Assembly: GCA_009885275.1 (NCBI GenBank)
Contig: VFKY01000041.1
Coordinates: forward strand, 1 to 12,044
Length of the DNA: 12,044 nucleotides
Origin: Verrucomicrobiota bacterium
Lineage (GTDB): Bacteria; Verrucomicrobiota; Verrucomicrobiia; Verrucomicrobiales; Verrucomicrobiaceae
Reading direction: 5' to 3'
The position numbers and the translations under genes were made by a program. A model generated the notes under the pieces. That model ran no database searches, was not told the origin of the DNA, and saw nothing but the letters and a program-made list of their open reading frames with translations. Positions 1-8,223 of this stretch are shown here, in pieces (the stretch's first letter is position 1; the number at the start of each line of letters is the position of its first letter).

Positions 1-607
1 AATCCTGCTTTCGTGCGATGCGAGCAAATTCTAGCGCGCTCTCTACCATGCCGAGTGGCGTGTCACCATAACGGTTCATGATTCTATCACTTAGAGAACC
101 ATGATTAGTGCCAATGCGCATGGCGCGAGTCTTCTCTTTGCACAACTGCACGAGCGGAGTAAATTCTTCTTCAATACGTTCCAGCTCTTCAGTATATTGA
201 GTATCCGTGTATTCACGGACAGCAAATTTCTTTTTGTCCACGAAGTTGCCTGGATTAACTCGCACTTTTTCCACCCATTTTGCGGCTTCGAGTGCAGCAT
301 CCGGTTTAAAATGAATGTCTGCGACTAGGGGGACATCACAGCCTGCTTTCAATAATCCTGCTTTGATGTGTTCAAGGTTCTCTGCAATGACTCGCGTCTG
401 GGCGGTGATGCGCACGATCTCACAACCCGCTGCTACAAGCTCCAGTGTCTCCTTGATACAGGCCGCAGCATCGCGAGTGTCAGAAGTTAGCATCGACTGC
501 ACTCGCACTGGATTGGTACCCCCGATAACGACCTTGCCGACTTTTACTTCGCGCGTAGAACGACGCTGGTAGCCATAAAGATCAGAACAATATCTCAAAG
601 GGTTCAT
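1..607 (-). CDS. ispG: 4-hydroxy-3-methylbut-2-enyl diphosphate synthase (IspG/GcpE), N-terminal part, cut by window edge
   Basis: IspG is the cytosolic iron-sulfur enzyme that converts methylerythritol cyclodiphosphate to hydroxymethylbutenyl diphosphate, the penultimate step of the MEP isoprenoid pathway. The visible 202 residues begin [16 protein letters not shown] and contain the family stretches [16 protein letters not shown] ([14 protein letters not shown], about 27-40), GCEIVRIT (61-68), VPLVADIHF (92-100) and KVRVNPGNF (114-122). After that, residues about 123-200 include [20 protein letters not shown], which matches the long three-domain IspG of plants, Chlamydiae and Bacteroidetes rather than the short E. 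coli type. The iron-sulfur cysteines lie beyond the window. The ATG at 607-605 is 18 bases after the rseP stop, so the two genes are probably co-transcribed. No Shine-Dalgarno sequence is visible. The identity is very secure; the long form is inferred from the visible half. Confidence 0.96.
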   Translation of the reverse strand, partial: MNPLRYCSDLYGYQRRSTREVKVGKVVIGGTNPVRVQSMLTSDTRDAAACIKETLELVAAGCEIVRITAQTRVIAENLEHIKAGLLKAGCDVPLVADIHFKPDAALEAAKWVEKVRVNPGNFVDKKKFAVREYTDTQYTEELERIEEEFTPLVQLCKEKTRAMRIGTNHGSLSDRIMNRYGDTPLGMVESALEFARIARKQD

Positions 608-625
608 CACAGACTTGCGATCGAT

Positions 626-2113
626 TTACTTAGAAGCTGGAACTGTTTTGGTTCTTTCCGTAACGGGAAGAAATTTTATTTGCTGACTGATATCATCCTT
701 TTTCTTGGGGCCACCGAACCAGTCACCAGCGTCCTTCATGGTAACAAACGCCATGAAGCTTAGCAACATAAGCACACAAGCTGTCTGCACAATTTCGAGC
801 AGACGAAGATTGATGGGGCGACGGCGAATCCATTCTATAATGGCCATGGTAATGTGTCCCCCATCAAGCACGGGAAATGGGAGCATGTTCATCACGGCAA
901 GATTCACGTTAAGCACCACACTGAACCAGAGAATGAGATTCCAACCGTAGCTGCTTTCAAACAAAGTATAATAAACCCGAAAAATTCCAATAGGGCCACT
1001 GAGATGGCTTGCACTAACTTCTGACTTTCGAGAAAATATGGCTCCAATGGTTTCACTCATTGTTTTTAGCGCGTCTCGAATTTGAACCATCGGCGTTGGA
1101 TACGCAAGTTTGCGCTGCCCCTCCAAATCCCAAACCACACCGACCAAAGCTTTGGGCGCCCAATCCTCAGCACTTGGCCTCTGGTCAGGAAGGCGTGGAG
1201 TAAGCGAAATCGGTATCGCCTGGCCTTTACGAGAGACAACCACGTCCAATGCTTTATTGGGATTCTTTTCGATATACTCACCCAATTGATAGGTGCTCAT
1301 GAGTGCATTGCCATCCACGGATAAGATCAAATCGTTCGCCTGAACTCCCGCTTCTGCAGCAGGGCTGTGGGGTTGCACCTTTGCCACCATGGGAGTTTCT
1401 TTCCCAAGGATGCCAACATTCCGTAGTTGGGGACGACGGAAAAGTCCTTTCCACCATGAAGTCGGTTCGACCTCTGGTTTTTCTGCCTTTACTAAAAGTG
1501 TCATTTCACCACTGCTGGGGCGTTTAATAACAAAGGGAATGGGGTCACTCTCGCTGGAAATTACAAGCCACTGAACGCTGTCCACAATACCGCCAAAACG
1601 TTTCACTGGCCGCCCATCAATACTGATAATTTCATCGTCTAATTGTAAACCTGCTTTGAATGCAGGACTGTCTTCAAAGACATAACCAATCGTGCGCGTA
1701 ACACTGCCTTCCTGCTCCGGCTTGCCGACCTGCCAGACGACTACGGCGAAGAAACAAGCCAGAAGAAAACTAAATAGCGGGCCAGCAAAGGCAACGATGA
1801 TTTTATCAAGCGGAGTTATCGGTGGCAGAAATTCCCTGTCTTCTCCACCCCCTTCGATAGCATCCATCGGAGCCATCTGTGGTAATGCAACAAACCCACC
1901 TGCTGGAATCCAACCCAATCCGTATTGTACACCGTTATGGGTTTTTTTCCAGATAGCATTGCCAAACCAGATTTGGAATTTTTCGACTTTCAGTCCACGC
2001 CAACGCGCTGCTACGAAATGTCCCCACTCATGAACTACAATCATAAGGTTGAATACCATGATCACGAGAAAGAAAACACCTATGTAACGAAGAGAGTCGA
2101 TGAGAAATTCCAT
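626..2113 (-). CDS. rseP: RseP-type site-2 (RIP) membrane zinc metalloprotease
   Basis: This is an intramembrane metalloprotease that cuts membrane-anchored proteins such as anti-sigma factors or leftover signal peptides. From the chosen start it is 495 residues. Helix 1 carries the zinc motif HEWGH (H28, E29, H32). A second hydrophobic stretch covers about 105-130. Two PDZ domains follow, about 141-210 and 231-310, each with a GLxxDDEIISIDG-like or GVQANDLILSVDG-like core. The C-terminal membrane region holds NMLPFPVLDGGH (about 409-420), where D417 is the third zinc ligand. The reading frame opens further upstream at a TTG (2152), but the ATG at 2113 gives the usual MEF...HEWGH spacing of the family and is preferred. 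The last 30 or so residues are a charged tail. It leads into ispG, a pairing common in bacteria; the dxr gene often found before it is not adjacent. The physiological substrate cannot be told. Confidence 0.95.
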   Translation of the reverse strand: MEFLIDSLRYIGVFFLVIMVFNLMIVVHEWGHFVAARWRGLKVEKFQIWFGNAIWKKTHNGVQYGLGWIPAGGFVALPQMAPMDAIEGGGEDREFLPPITPLDKIIVAFAGPLFSFLLACFFAVVVWQVGKPEQEGSVTRTIGYVFEDSPAFKAGLQLDDEIISIDGRPVKRFGGIVDSVQWLVISSESDPIPFVIKRPSSGEMTLLVKAEKPEVEPTSWWKGLFRRPQLRNVGILGKETPMVAKVQPHSPAAEAGVQANDLILSVDGNALMSTYQLGEYIEKNPNKALDVVVSRKGQAIPISLTPRLPDQRPSAEDWAPKALVGVVWDLEGQRKLAYPTPMVQIRDALKTMSETIGAIFSRKSEVSASHLSGPIGIFRVYYTLFESSYGWNLILWFSVVLNVNLAVMNMLPFPVLDGGHITMAIIEWIRRRPINLRLLEIVQTACVLMLLSFMAFVTMKDAGDWFGGPKKKDDISQQIKFLPVTERTKTVPASK

Positions 2114-2431
2114 AAAGATAAAGAGTCTAACATTAGGCACACCGTGGTGCAATCAAGGCTTATCCGACCTTTTTGGCACGAAGTAGCTCAATTATTGTAT
2201 CTAGACATGCTTTTGGAATAGTGTTGAGCGTCTCCAGATGCAAATAGTTATACGCTACTCTTTTCTTTTTTGCCCTTTGCTGATTCTGTAAAACTCCTTT
2301 TTTGTCCGTTCTTTGTATGCCTTGCCAACATTGATTTGCCGCATACATATCACGCTTAAAATCACTCTACTTCTACAGGCTTGATTATTCTGCGCTTTCT
2401 GATAGTTAAGATGCGCGGATAAAAATAGCCC
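2114..2431. other. divergent intergenic region, no convincing gene
   Basis: About 320 bases lie between the rseP start and the zinc-ribbon gene. The plus strand is T-rich around 2258-2310, with runs of six T's. One minus-strand frame (2348-2160) could encode 62 residues, but its composition follows the A/T runs, it resembles no family I know, and I do not call it. I see no tRNA, strong hairpin or riboswitch fold by eye. The interval must hold the promoters of both flanking units; TTGATT at 2381-2386 could be a -35 for the rightward gene, but no good -10 pairs with it. Confidence 0.6.
2124..2152 (-). promoter_or_regulatory. possible rseP-ispG promoter
   Basis: On the minus strand TTGCAC (2152-2147) is followed after 17 bases by TAGACT (2129-2124), 10 bases before the rseP ATG. 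An alternative reading pairs an upstream TTGATT with TAATGT at 15-base spacing. Both are weak matches to sigma-70 hexamers. Support is mainly the position, in front of the first gene of a divergent unit. Confidence 0.25.
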
Positions 2432-4051
2432 TTGATCCCATTGAAGCCCCTCCTTATCAAGTTTTCATGCCAAAACTGCGGCACCAAGCTGAGTGTGCCG
2501 GCTAGTATGGCAGGCCTGTCGGATTCGTGCCCCAAATGTGATGCCCCCATTACAGCGCCCACTCTTCCACCTGAAGAATACGTTGTAGAAACCCCGGCGA
2601 CAATTGAGCAATCGGTTGCAGCTACTGAGGCTCCCATACCGAATCCCATTTCATTGCTTCCCCCGAAGAGTATTATCCAGTCATCCGGGCCGCCGATTAC
2701 GCCAAGAAAAAAAATTCTTCAGCAAGATGCCGCACTTCCTTTTGTACAGCCTCCGCTTTCAAAACCAAAGGAATCGGATCTTTTCCCTTTGTTCACTCCA
2801 ATAGTAGAGGCCAATATACTAGACAGTGAAGCCCCACCACTCGAGTCCCCAATCCGAACACCGGATAAAACTTCTCTCTATGAAGACCATACGCCGCCTA
2901 CCAACGTATCGGCACTGATACCGCTGACAGTACCTGATGATGTAGCACCAGAATCACTCACTACATTAGGAATGGGAGAGATCTTAGCCGAGCAAAGCAC
3001 CTCCAGCGCATTACTACATAATCAGGATGTCAGACCTTGGCTACACGGACCTTATCTCGCGCCCGCCAGGTCAAATAAAATTCTTCCAAGTATATTCTCA
3101 AATTGGCTTGCTCTTGGTATCAGCTTCTTATTGGTTGATCTTTTTGTGTTCTTTATTTTCCGAACTCAAATCACTGAGTTTTTTTACGGTGAAAACAAAG
3201 GCGCCACTCTTACACTAGATTCGCCCGCGCTTATAATAGAAAAGCCCATCAAAGCGACACCCAGCACAAATATAAATCCAGATAATAGCGCAATACTCTT
3301 AAAACAGGATGAGCCAAAACCTCTGGCTCCGCTGCCCATGGAGAAATCAGCATCTGTAGTTCCCGCGGAGGTCAGCGCTCCTAAAGCAGTAGCAATTCCC
3401 CTGATGATAGTCCAGCCAGTACCGCTGGAGGCTCAATCAGCACTGGATGCCCTAAAGAAATTCTTAGAAGCATCTACTTGGAATGATCGTGCGATCTATG
3501 TACAAAATCCGGAAAAAATTAAGCCCTTGATGGAAAAATATGCTTCCAAATCAGGTGACGGCCCAATCCTTGTCGAAAATATTAATTTTATCGATCGCTT
3601 TACCAATGCCAAAGGCGCTCACTGCACTTTTGAAGTCAATGGAAGCGCGCTACCTCACCCAGTAATGGTTATTGTCGAACAACCACTAAACGCCGAGGCA
3701 CGTGTAGACTGGGAGGCGTTTATGGAATTCAAAGATGATCTGCTTCTCAAATTTCTCGAAAGCAATGGTGCGGCCACTCAAAAGTTTAGAGTTAAATTGC
3801 AGCGTATCCACTATTTTGATAAAGATGTGCCTGACCAAAACAACAAAGATGTTTTTGGTATCAGCCAACCCAACTCCTTATTCGAGGGTCGCATCTTCCT
3901 CGACAAAAAAAGTGTCTTGGCCTCCCAACTCAATAACCAACTACCGTGGGCGAAAGATTTGCACGTCATCGCTGAGCTAGTCTGGAAATCAGACAACAAA
4001 AATCACTGGGTAGAATTGCTATCCATTGCCAACTATGGTTGGCGCTACTGA
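2432..4051 (+). CDS. zinc-ribbon, proline-rich, single-membrane-helix protein of unknown function
   Basis: Function is not recognised. The N-terminus is a zinc ribbon with two CxxC knuckles (C13/C16 and C33/C36). Residues about 40-215 are a proline- and acid-rich, probably disordered linker. One hydrophobic helix spans about 224-243. A second proline-rich linker runs to about 335, and a folded C-terminal domain covers about 336-539. That domain starts with LDALKKFLEAST and YVQNPEKIKPLMEKY, a pattern I associate with uncharacterised verrucomicrobial proteins, and ends in VELLSIANYGWRY. The layout implies a cytosolic zinc ribbon linked through the membrane to an outside domain. The start must be non-ATG: in-frame stops lie at 2420-2422 and 2426-2428, and the first internal ATG (residue 27) would remove the first CxxC. 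TTG at 2432 or TTG at 2441 are the candidates. The gene is convergent with folC, and their ends overlap by 7 bases. Confidence 0.85.
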   Translation: MIPLKPLLIKFSCQNCGTKLSVPASMAGLSDSCPKCDAPITAPTLPPEEYVVETPATIEQSVAATEAPIPNPISLLPPKSIIQSSGPPITPRKKILQQDAALPFVQPPLSKPKESDLFPLFTPIVEANILDSEAPPLESPIRTPDKTSLYEDHTPPTNVSALIPLTVPDDVAPESLTTLGMGEILAEQSTSSALLHNQDVRPWLHGPYLAPARSNKILPSIFSNWLALGISFLLVDLFVFFIFRTQITEFFYGENKGATLTLDSPALIIEKPIKATPSTNINPDNSAILLKQDEPKPLAPLPMEKSASVVPAEVSAPKAVAIPLMIVQPVPLEAQSALDALKKFLEASTWNDRAIYVQNPEKIKPLMEKYASKSGDGPILVENINFIDRFTNAKGAHCTFEVNGSALPHPVMVIVEQPLNAEARVDWEAFMEFKDDLLLKFLESNGAATQKFRVKLQRIHYFDKDVPDQNNKDVFGISQPNSLFEGRIFLDKKSVLASQLNNQLPWAKDLHVIAELVWKSDNKNHWVELLSIANYGWRY

Positions 4052-5289
4052 GTGCTCCGCTGAAACCACTGTTTCTCTCCACGCAACTGGGACAAAACCT
4101 CGCCCACTAAATATAGTGATCCGGTTACCAGTACTTGCTCACCACTTGCACGTGCCACGGCTAGGGCTTCTTCACTCGATTTGTGAATGCTATACAGCAC
4201 GGACTGTCCATAGTGATTCACGACTAATTCACGTAGCTCCTCAGGTGCGATAGAGCGCGGACTTTCAAAATGTGTAAAGTGCCAATGCGCAGCAATAGGC
4301 TGAAGCGTTCGCATGACCATGTTGACATTTTTGTTTTGCACAGCGCCAAAGACAATATGTGCTTTCTGTCCGGGATACGCCTGCTGCCAAGTACGCAACA
4401 AGGACTCTGCGGCATCGGGATTGTGCGCACCATCTAAGGTAACGCGTTCATCAATAAATCGCTGAAATCTTGCTGGCCAATCCACTTCGGATAATCCCAC
4501 TCGTAAAATCGGCTCTGAAGTTTTGAAGCCTGCCGCTTTGAAGGCCGCTACTGCCAAAGTGGCGTTCCACAACTGATGCTGTCCAAAAAGACCCAACATA
4601 TATCCCCGCAGAGGTGTCGTCACGATACTCAATGGTGCGCCTCTCTCACGTGCTGTATCCGCAATGACCTGCATCACTTCAGCAGGTTGTTTGAGTGTTA
4701 TGACGGGAACGCCGGGTTTAATAATGCCCGCTTTCTCACGCGCTATTTGCGTTAAATTATTACCCAAGATTTCCTGATGGTCCAAACTAATACTCGTGAT
4801 GATGGTCACCACTGGAGAAATTACATTTGTAGCATCCAGTCTCCCTCCCAACCCTGTCTCTAAAACCACCCATTCATTTTGTCGTTTCCGAAACCAATCC
4901 ATGGCTAATGCAAACGTCAGTTCAAAAAATGTCGGATGTGGCTCCCAATCCTTACACATAATCTTTAAAGCCTCCACACCCTTGGTAATTTCATCTTCTG
5001 TTATGTTTCGGTCCGCATCCTTAATGCGCTCCCTAAAGTGAATTAAATGCGGGGAGGTAAATATTCCCGCATTTGTCCCTGCTGCTTTCATAAGACTGTG
5101 GAGAAATGCACAGACACTCCCTTTCCCATTGGTTCCAGCCACATGTATATACTTCTGCTCTGGGAGCGGAAGCTTCATTTCGCCTAATAAACGCTGAGTA
5201 GATTCAAGTCCCAACTTCACTCCAAAGAGTTGGGTGCTATACAGCCAGTTGATGGCCGTTCTCTCTTGCTCTGTCGAGGTAGTAGCCAC
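4045..5289 (-). CDS. folC: bifunctional folylpolyglutamate/dihydrofolate synthase (FolC)
   Basis: FolC adds glutamate to folates (and often to dihydropteroate) using ATP, in the cytosol. The 414-residue length fits the family. Visible motifs are NWLYSTQLFGVKLGLE (about 14-29), the ATP-binding P-loop AGTNGKGSV (51-59), FTSPHLIHFRERI (77-89), ETGLGGRLDATN (144-155), SLDHQEILG (168-176) and, opening the C-terminal ligase domain, LDGAHNPDA (about 284-292). The end VTGSLYLVGEVL is also typical. The start is GTG at 5289, chosen because it keeps the normal N-terminal helix; the next internal ATG lies beyond it. A weak GGGA stands a few bases upstream. It is the last gene of the leftward run, 70 bases after rsmE. 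Its stop lies inside the last codons of the convergent zinc-ribbon gene. Whether it has both activities cannot be decided by eye. Confidence 0.96.
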   Translation of the reverse strand: MATTSTEQERTAINWLYSTQLFGVKLGLESTQRLLGEMKLPLPEQKYIHVAGTNGKGSVCAFLHSLMKAAGTNAGIFTSPHLIHFRERIKDADRNITEDEITKGVEALKIMCKDWEPHPTFFELTFALAMDWFRKRQNEWVVLETGLGGRLDATNVISPVVTIITSISLDHQEILGNNLTQIAREKAGIIKPGVPVITLKQPAEVMQVIADTARERGAPLSIVTTPLRGYMLGLFGQHQLWNATLAVAAFKAAGFKTSEPILRVGLSEVDWPARFQRFIDERVTLDGAHNPDAAESLLRTWQQAYPGQKAHIVFGAVQNKNVNMVMRTLQPIAAHWHFTHFESPRSIAPEELRELVVNHYGQSVLYSIHKSSEEALAVARASGEQVLVTGSLYLVGEVLSQLRGEKQWFQRSTQ

Positions 5290-5359
5290 GGTTTCCCGTG
5301 ATACTAGCCAAAGCTCGGCTTCTCGTCATTCTTTTTGTTATGAGAGATTACGTCACCGC

Positions 5360-6106
5360 TCACGCTCCTAATTCGTGACGCAACACACTTAAGCCATACA
5401 TCGCCGCTGTTTCCACGCGCATAATAATTTTACCGAGGGTCATGGGCAAACAGTGATGACTTCTTGCTGACGTATATTCTAGTTGAGTGAAGTCGCCCTC
5501 GGGACCGATACACAGCAACACGCTCACTGGTTTGTGTTTTTCAATCTGATTGGCCAAAATTTCTTTTAATGACAGTGCGTCCTCTTGAATCGCCGCAATA
5601 ACTCGGAGCTCATGCTTTGGCAATTTTTCAAGCGCTTGATAAAATGATTGCGGTGTCTGTACTTCCGGCAACCAATTTTGACCGCATTGTTTGCAGGACT
5701 CTAAAGCGAGTCGTTGCCATTTAGTCTGCTTTTTTAAAGCTTCTTTCGTATCAAGCTTCACCACCGTGCGTTCTGTCATAACTGGAGTGATGACATTCAC
5801 GCCCAACTCTACCGCCTTCTCGATAATGAGTTCCATGTTAGAACTTTTGGGAATAGCTTGAAACAAGGTGATCTGCACCCTCGGCTTAGGTGTTTGTTTC
5901 ACTAGCAATACTTCCAGTTCCACTCTTTTAGCAGTTGCTACTTTAATAAGCGCTTCGGCCCAATCACCTTCTCCATTGAAAACAATAATCTTATCATTCA
6001 CTCGATGGCGCATCACACTGACACAGTGGTTTGCTTCCTCGTTCTCTAAGACCAACGCAGGCACTTGCCACGCTGCTGGCTGAATATAAAATCGGGCCAG
6101 CGACAT
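5360..6106 (-). CDS. rsmE: 16S rRNA (uracil(1498)-N3)-methyltransferase (RsmE)
   Basis: RsmE is a SPOUT-fold methyltransferase that methylates N3 of U1498 in 16S rRNA with S-adenosylmethionine. The 248-residue length is typical. An N-terminal PUA-like RNA-binding part (about 1-72) includes HCVSVMRHRVNDKI and VFNGEGDWA. The SPOUT domain holds QAIPKSSNMELIIEKAVELGV (about 83-103), the cofactor-knot motif CIGPEGDFTQLE (199-210) and LGKIIMRVETAAMYGLS (224-240). In the last motif the usual LGxRILRxETA has isoleucine at residue 227 where arginine is common. The second arginine (R230) and ETA are kept, so the enzyme is probably active. The ATG lies 6 bases after the upstream LOG-family stop, suggesting translational coupling. 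No Shine-Dalgarno is visible. Confidence 0.94.
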   Translation of the reverse strand: MSLARFYIQPAAWQVPALVLENEEANHCVSVMRHRVNDKIIVFNGEGDWAEALIKVATAKRVELEVLLVKQTPKPRVQITLFQAIPKSSNMELIIEKAVELGVNVITPVMTERTVVKLDTKEALKKQTKWQRLALESCKQCGQNWLPEVQTPQSFYQALEKLPKHELRVIAAIQEDALSLKEILANQIEKHKPVSVLLCIGPEGDFTQLEYTSARSHHCLPMTLGKIIMRVETAAMYGLSVLRHELGA

Positions 6107-6112
6107 GGATGT

Positions 6113-7237
6113 TTACTGTTTGGCAGGAATTACTTCCGAAGTGTTAATACGATCGATCAACTGTCGCCAACGTCCATAGTCTCCATGCTTCAAAGCAGCG
6201 ACTAATCTCGGTAAATGCGCTATCCCCTCTTCATTACTCTCCTCTACCAACAATGAACCCTGAACGATAGGACCTTCTTTTAGAACATCAGCAAATTCCA
6301 CATTCAATTTATCCACCGCCGTTTTTGTCAATTTACGCTTTAGACGAAATACCACCTTATCTTTTACATGACGGTAGGAATGAAATATTTTATAAAATCC
6401 AGTGATTTCATTTACGGCATCTTCTACATTGTCGGTCACTCTAAACAAGCTTGTGTCATTTGCAGAGATCAGTTCCAAGCCCTTAAGTTCCTCGGTCACG
6501 AATTTAAGAAATGACTTCCAGTATGTGCCACCCGGAACATCCACCATAACGACTGGCATAATGGTTGCCTTGCCTGTCTGCATCAGAGTAAGACTTTCGG
6601 ACAATTCATCTAGCGTTCCAAATCCCCCTGGAAACAACGCCACAGCATCTGCTTCTTTCACAAAGAAAAGTTTCCGGGTAAAAAAGTAATTGAAGGTCAT
6701 CAATTTTTCATCGCCAAGGATGGTATCATTCGCACTCTGCTCAAAAGGCAATTTGATATTCAACCCAAAACTCTGCTCCCGACCAGCGCCATGGTTTGCG
6801 GCACCCATTATACCCTCGCCGGCACCGGTAATGGCCATAAATCCTTCTTCCACCATTCTTCTGGCAAACTGCTCTGCCGCTTCGTAAGCAGGATGACCTG
6901 GCTTGGTACGCGCTGACCCAAAGATCGTTATTTTTCGCACATCACGATACGGATAAAAGACCTTGTTGGCATAACGCATCTCCCGAAGCGCACGATGTAA
7001 AAGCTTCAAGTCGCCCATCCCCGTAGCATCACGGCCTATTTTCAAACTTGTCATCAACAAGCCCGCCACAAGATCACGGGTACGCGGATCGGGAACCCAA
7101 GTAGAGGCTAACTCTTTAAGTTTGGCATCAAGTGCCTGATCACCAGTGGTCCCACGCGGTTTTTCTGCTAGCGCAAAGATTCCACCTCCCGTGAAATCTT
7201 TCTCAAGTGCTTGATGTGTAATTTCTGGTGCTTTCAT
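6113..7237 (-). CDS. LOG-family (TIGR00730-like) nucleotide phosphoribohydrolase-type protein
   Basis: Members of the LOG family, long misannotated as lysine decarboxylases, cleave nucleoside 5'-monophosphates to base plus ribose 5-phosphate. The Rossmann core here runs from about 100 to 285. It contains FGSAR (106-110), GAGEGIMGAANHGA (138-151), NYFFTRK (183-189) and the signature PGGFGTLDE (203-211), whose glutamate and the nearby arginine (R188) belong to the active site in characterised members. At 374 residues it is much longer than plain LOG proteins of about 200. About 100 residues precede the core, including a helical stretch (about 52-92), and about 90 follow it, so it resembles a larger bacterial subgroup of unknown substrate. 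It ends 6 bases before rsmE and starts 77 bases after rfbA. Family is secure; substrate is unknown. Confidence 0.88.
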   Translation of the reverse strand: MKAPEITHQALEKDFTGGGIFALAEKPRGTTGDQALDAKLKELASTWVPDPRTRDLVAGLLMTSLKIGRDATGMGDLKLLHRALREMRYANKVFYPYRDVRKITIFGSARTKPGHPAYEAAEQFARRMVEEGFMAITGAGEGIMGAANHGAGREQSFGLNIKLPFEQSANDTILGDEKLMTFNYFFTRKLFFVKEADAVALFPGGFGTLDELSESLTLMQTGKATIMPVVMVDVPGGTYWKSFLKFVTEELKGLELISANDTSLFRVTDNVEDAVNEITGFYKIFHSYRHVKDKVVFRLKRKLTKTAVDKLNVEFADVLKEGPIVQGSLLVEESNEEGIAHLPRLVAALKHGDYGRWRQLIDRINTSEVIPAKQ

Positions 7238-7314
7238 TTATGGCGATTCAGGATGCAAGCCGGCTCGTTAAGACACCGTTTACGGCCAGGTTACTCTTTT
7301 ATGCTTTCAATCAT
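7238..7314. other. 77-base gap between rfbA and the LOG-family gene
   Basis: This is the largest gap in the leftward run. The only structure seen is the short palindrome CCGTTTACGG (7277-7286), with a 4-bp stem at best and no U-tract, so I do not call a terminator. It may contain an internal promoter, but none is clear. Confidence 0.4.
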
Positions 7315-8223
7315 TTATGAGATAGGACCATGCGATGCTGTCGTGTGATCATATGTTGCTAGCTTGCGTAAATAGTCCCCATATTCTGTCTTCCCGAACT
7401 TCTCCGCGGATGCAAGCATGTCCGCCTTACTGATCCATTGCTTATTGTAGGCAATCTCTTCAAGACAGGAAATCTTTAATCCTTGGCGATGCTGGATAAC
7501 TTGAACAAACTCTGCCGCCTCAAGAAGTGAGTCCGGTGAGCCAGTGTCTAGCCAAGCAACACCGCGACCCAACACCTCAACTTGCAATTCGCCGGCTTCA
7601 AGATAGATGCGATTTAAGTCCGTGATTTCCAGCTCTCCGCGGTGACTTGGTTTGATAGACTTGGCAATTTCACACACTCGATCATCATAAAAATAGACGC
7701 CTGGTACTGCATAATTAGACTTCGGATGCTTCGGTTTTTCTTCAAGCGAGACCGCCTTCCCTTGTTGATTAAACTCCACTACCCCATAAACCTCTGGAGT
7801 TGCGGTGTAATATCCAAAGATAGTTGCACCTTTTTCTAGTGCACTGGCCCGCTCAACTGCTTTACGAAATTGAGTGCCATAAAAAAGATTATCGCCAAGC
7901 ACCAATGCTACGGAACTTCCGTTCAGAAATTTTTCTCCAATGATAAAGGCTTGAGCAAGACCCTCTGGCCTCGGCTGTTCCGCATACTCAAATCGTAATC
8001 CAAACTGTGACCCATCTCCTAAAAGCTTGCGAAAGCCAGGAAGGTCATGCGGCGTAGAAATAATAAGAATATCCCGAATATCCGCCAGCATGAGTGCTGA
8101 CAATGGATAGTAAATCATCGGCTTGTCATACACTGGCATGAGCTGCTTGCTCACTGCGATGGTTAGGGGATACAGCCGGGTGCCAGAACCACCAGCGAGA
8201 ACAATGCCTTTTCGGGAACTCAT
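7315..8223 (-). CDS. rfbA: glucose-1-phosphate thymidylyltransferase (RfbA/RmlA)
   Basis: RfbA joins dTTP and glucose 1-phosphate to give dTDP-glucose and pyrophosphate, the first step of dTDP-6-deoxysugar (for example rhamnose) synthesis. At 302 residues it is close to the usual 290 or so. Motifs are the nucleotide-binding loop [11 protein letters not shown] (11-21), [18 protein letters not shown] (25-42), VLGDNLFYG with metal-binding D111 (108-116), YGVVEF (146-151), [20 protein letters not shown] (161-180) and [10 protein letters not shown] (224-233). A longer frame would start at a TTG at 8265, but the ATG at 8223 fits the family N-terminus exactly. It follows tmk by 56 bases on the same strand. 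Its leader shares the motif ACTCACnnTTCTATG with rfbB. The C-terminal tail [14 protein letters not shown] looks variable. Confidence 0.97.
   Translation of the reverse strand: MSSRKGIVLAGGSGTRLYPLTIAVSKQLMPVYDKPMIYYPLSALMLADIRDILIISTPHDLPGFRKLLGDGSQFGLRFEYAEQPRPEGLAQAFIIGEKFLNGSSVALVLGDNLFYGTQFRKAVERASALEKGATIFGYYTATPEVYGVVEFNQQGKAVSLEEKPKHPKSNYAVPGVYFYDDRVCEIAKSIKPSHRGELEITDLNRIYLEAGELQVEVLGRGVAWLDTGSPDSLLEAAEFVQVIQHRQGLKISCLEEIAYNKQWISKADMLASAEKFGKTEYGDYLRKLATYDHTTASHGPIS

Noticed and set aside
1692..2033. 113-residue plus-strand frame inside rseP
   Set aside because: It is antisense to a well-supported protease gene with all family motifs, and its own translation resembles nothing.
2160..2348. 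62-residue minus-strand reading frame upstream of rseP
   Set aside because: It starts with ATG, but its lysine/glutamine-rich middle only reflects A/T runs. It matches no family I know and has no ribosome site.
7277..7286. CCGTTTACGG palindrome after rfbA as a terminator
   Set aside because: The stem is only 4 bp with a 2-base loop and no T-tract follows.
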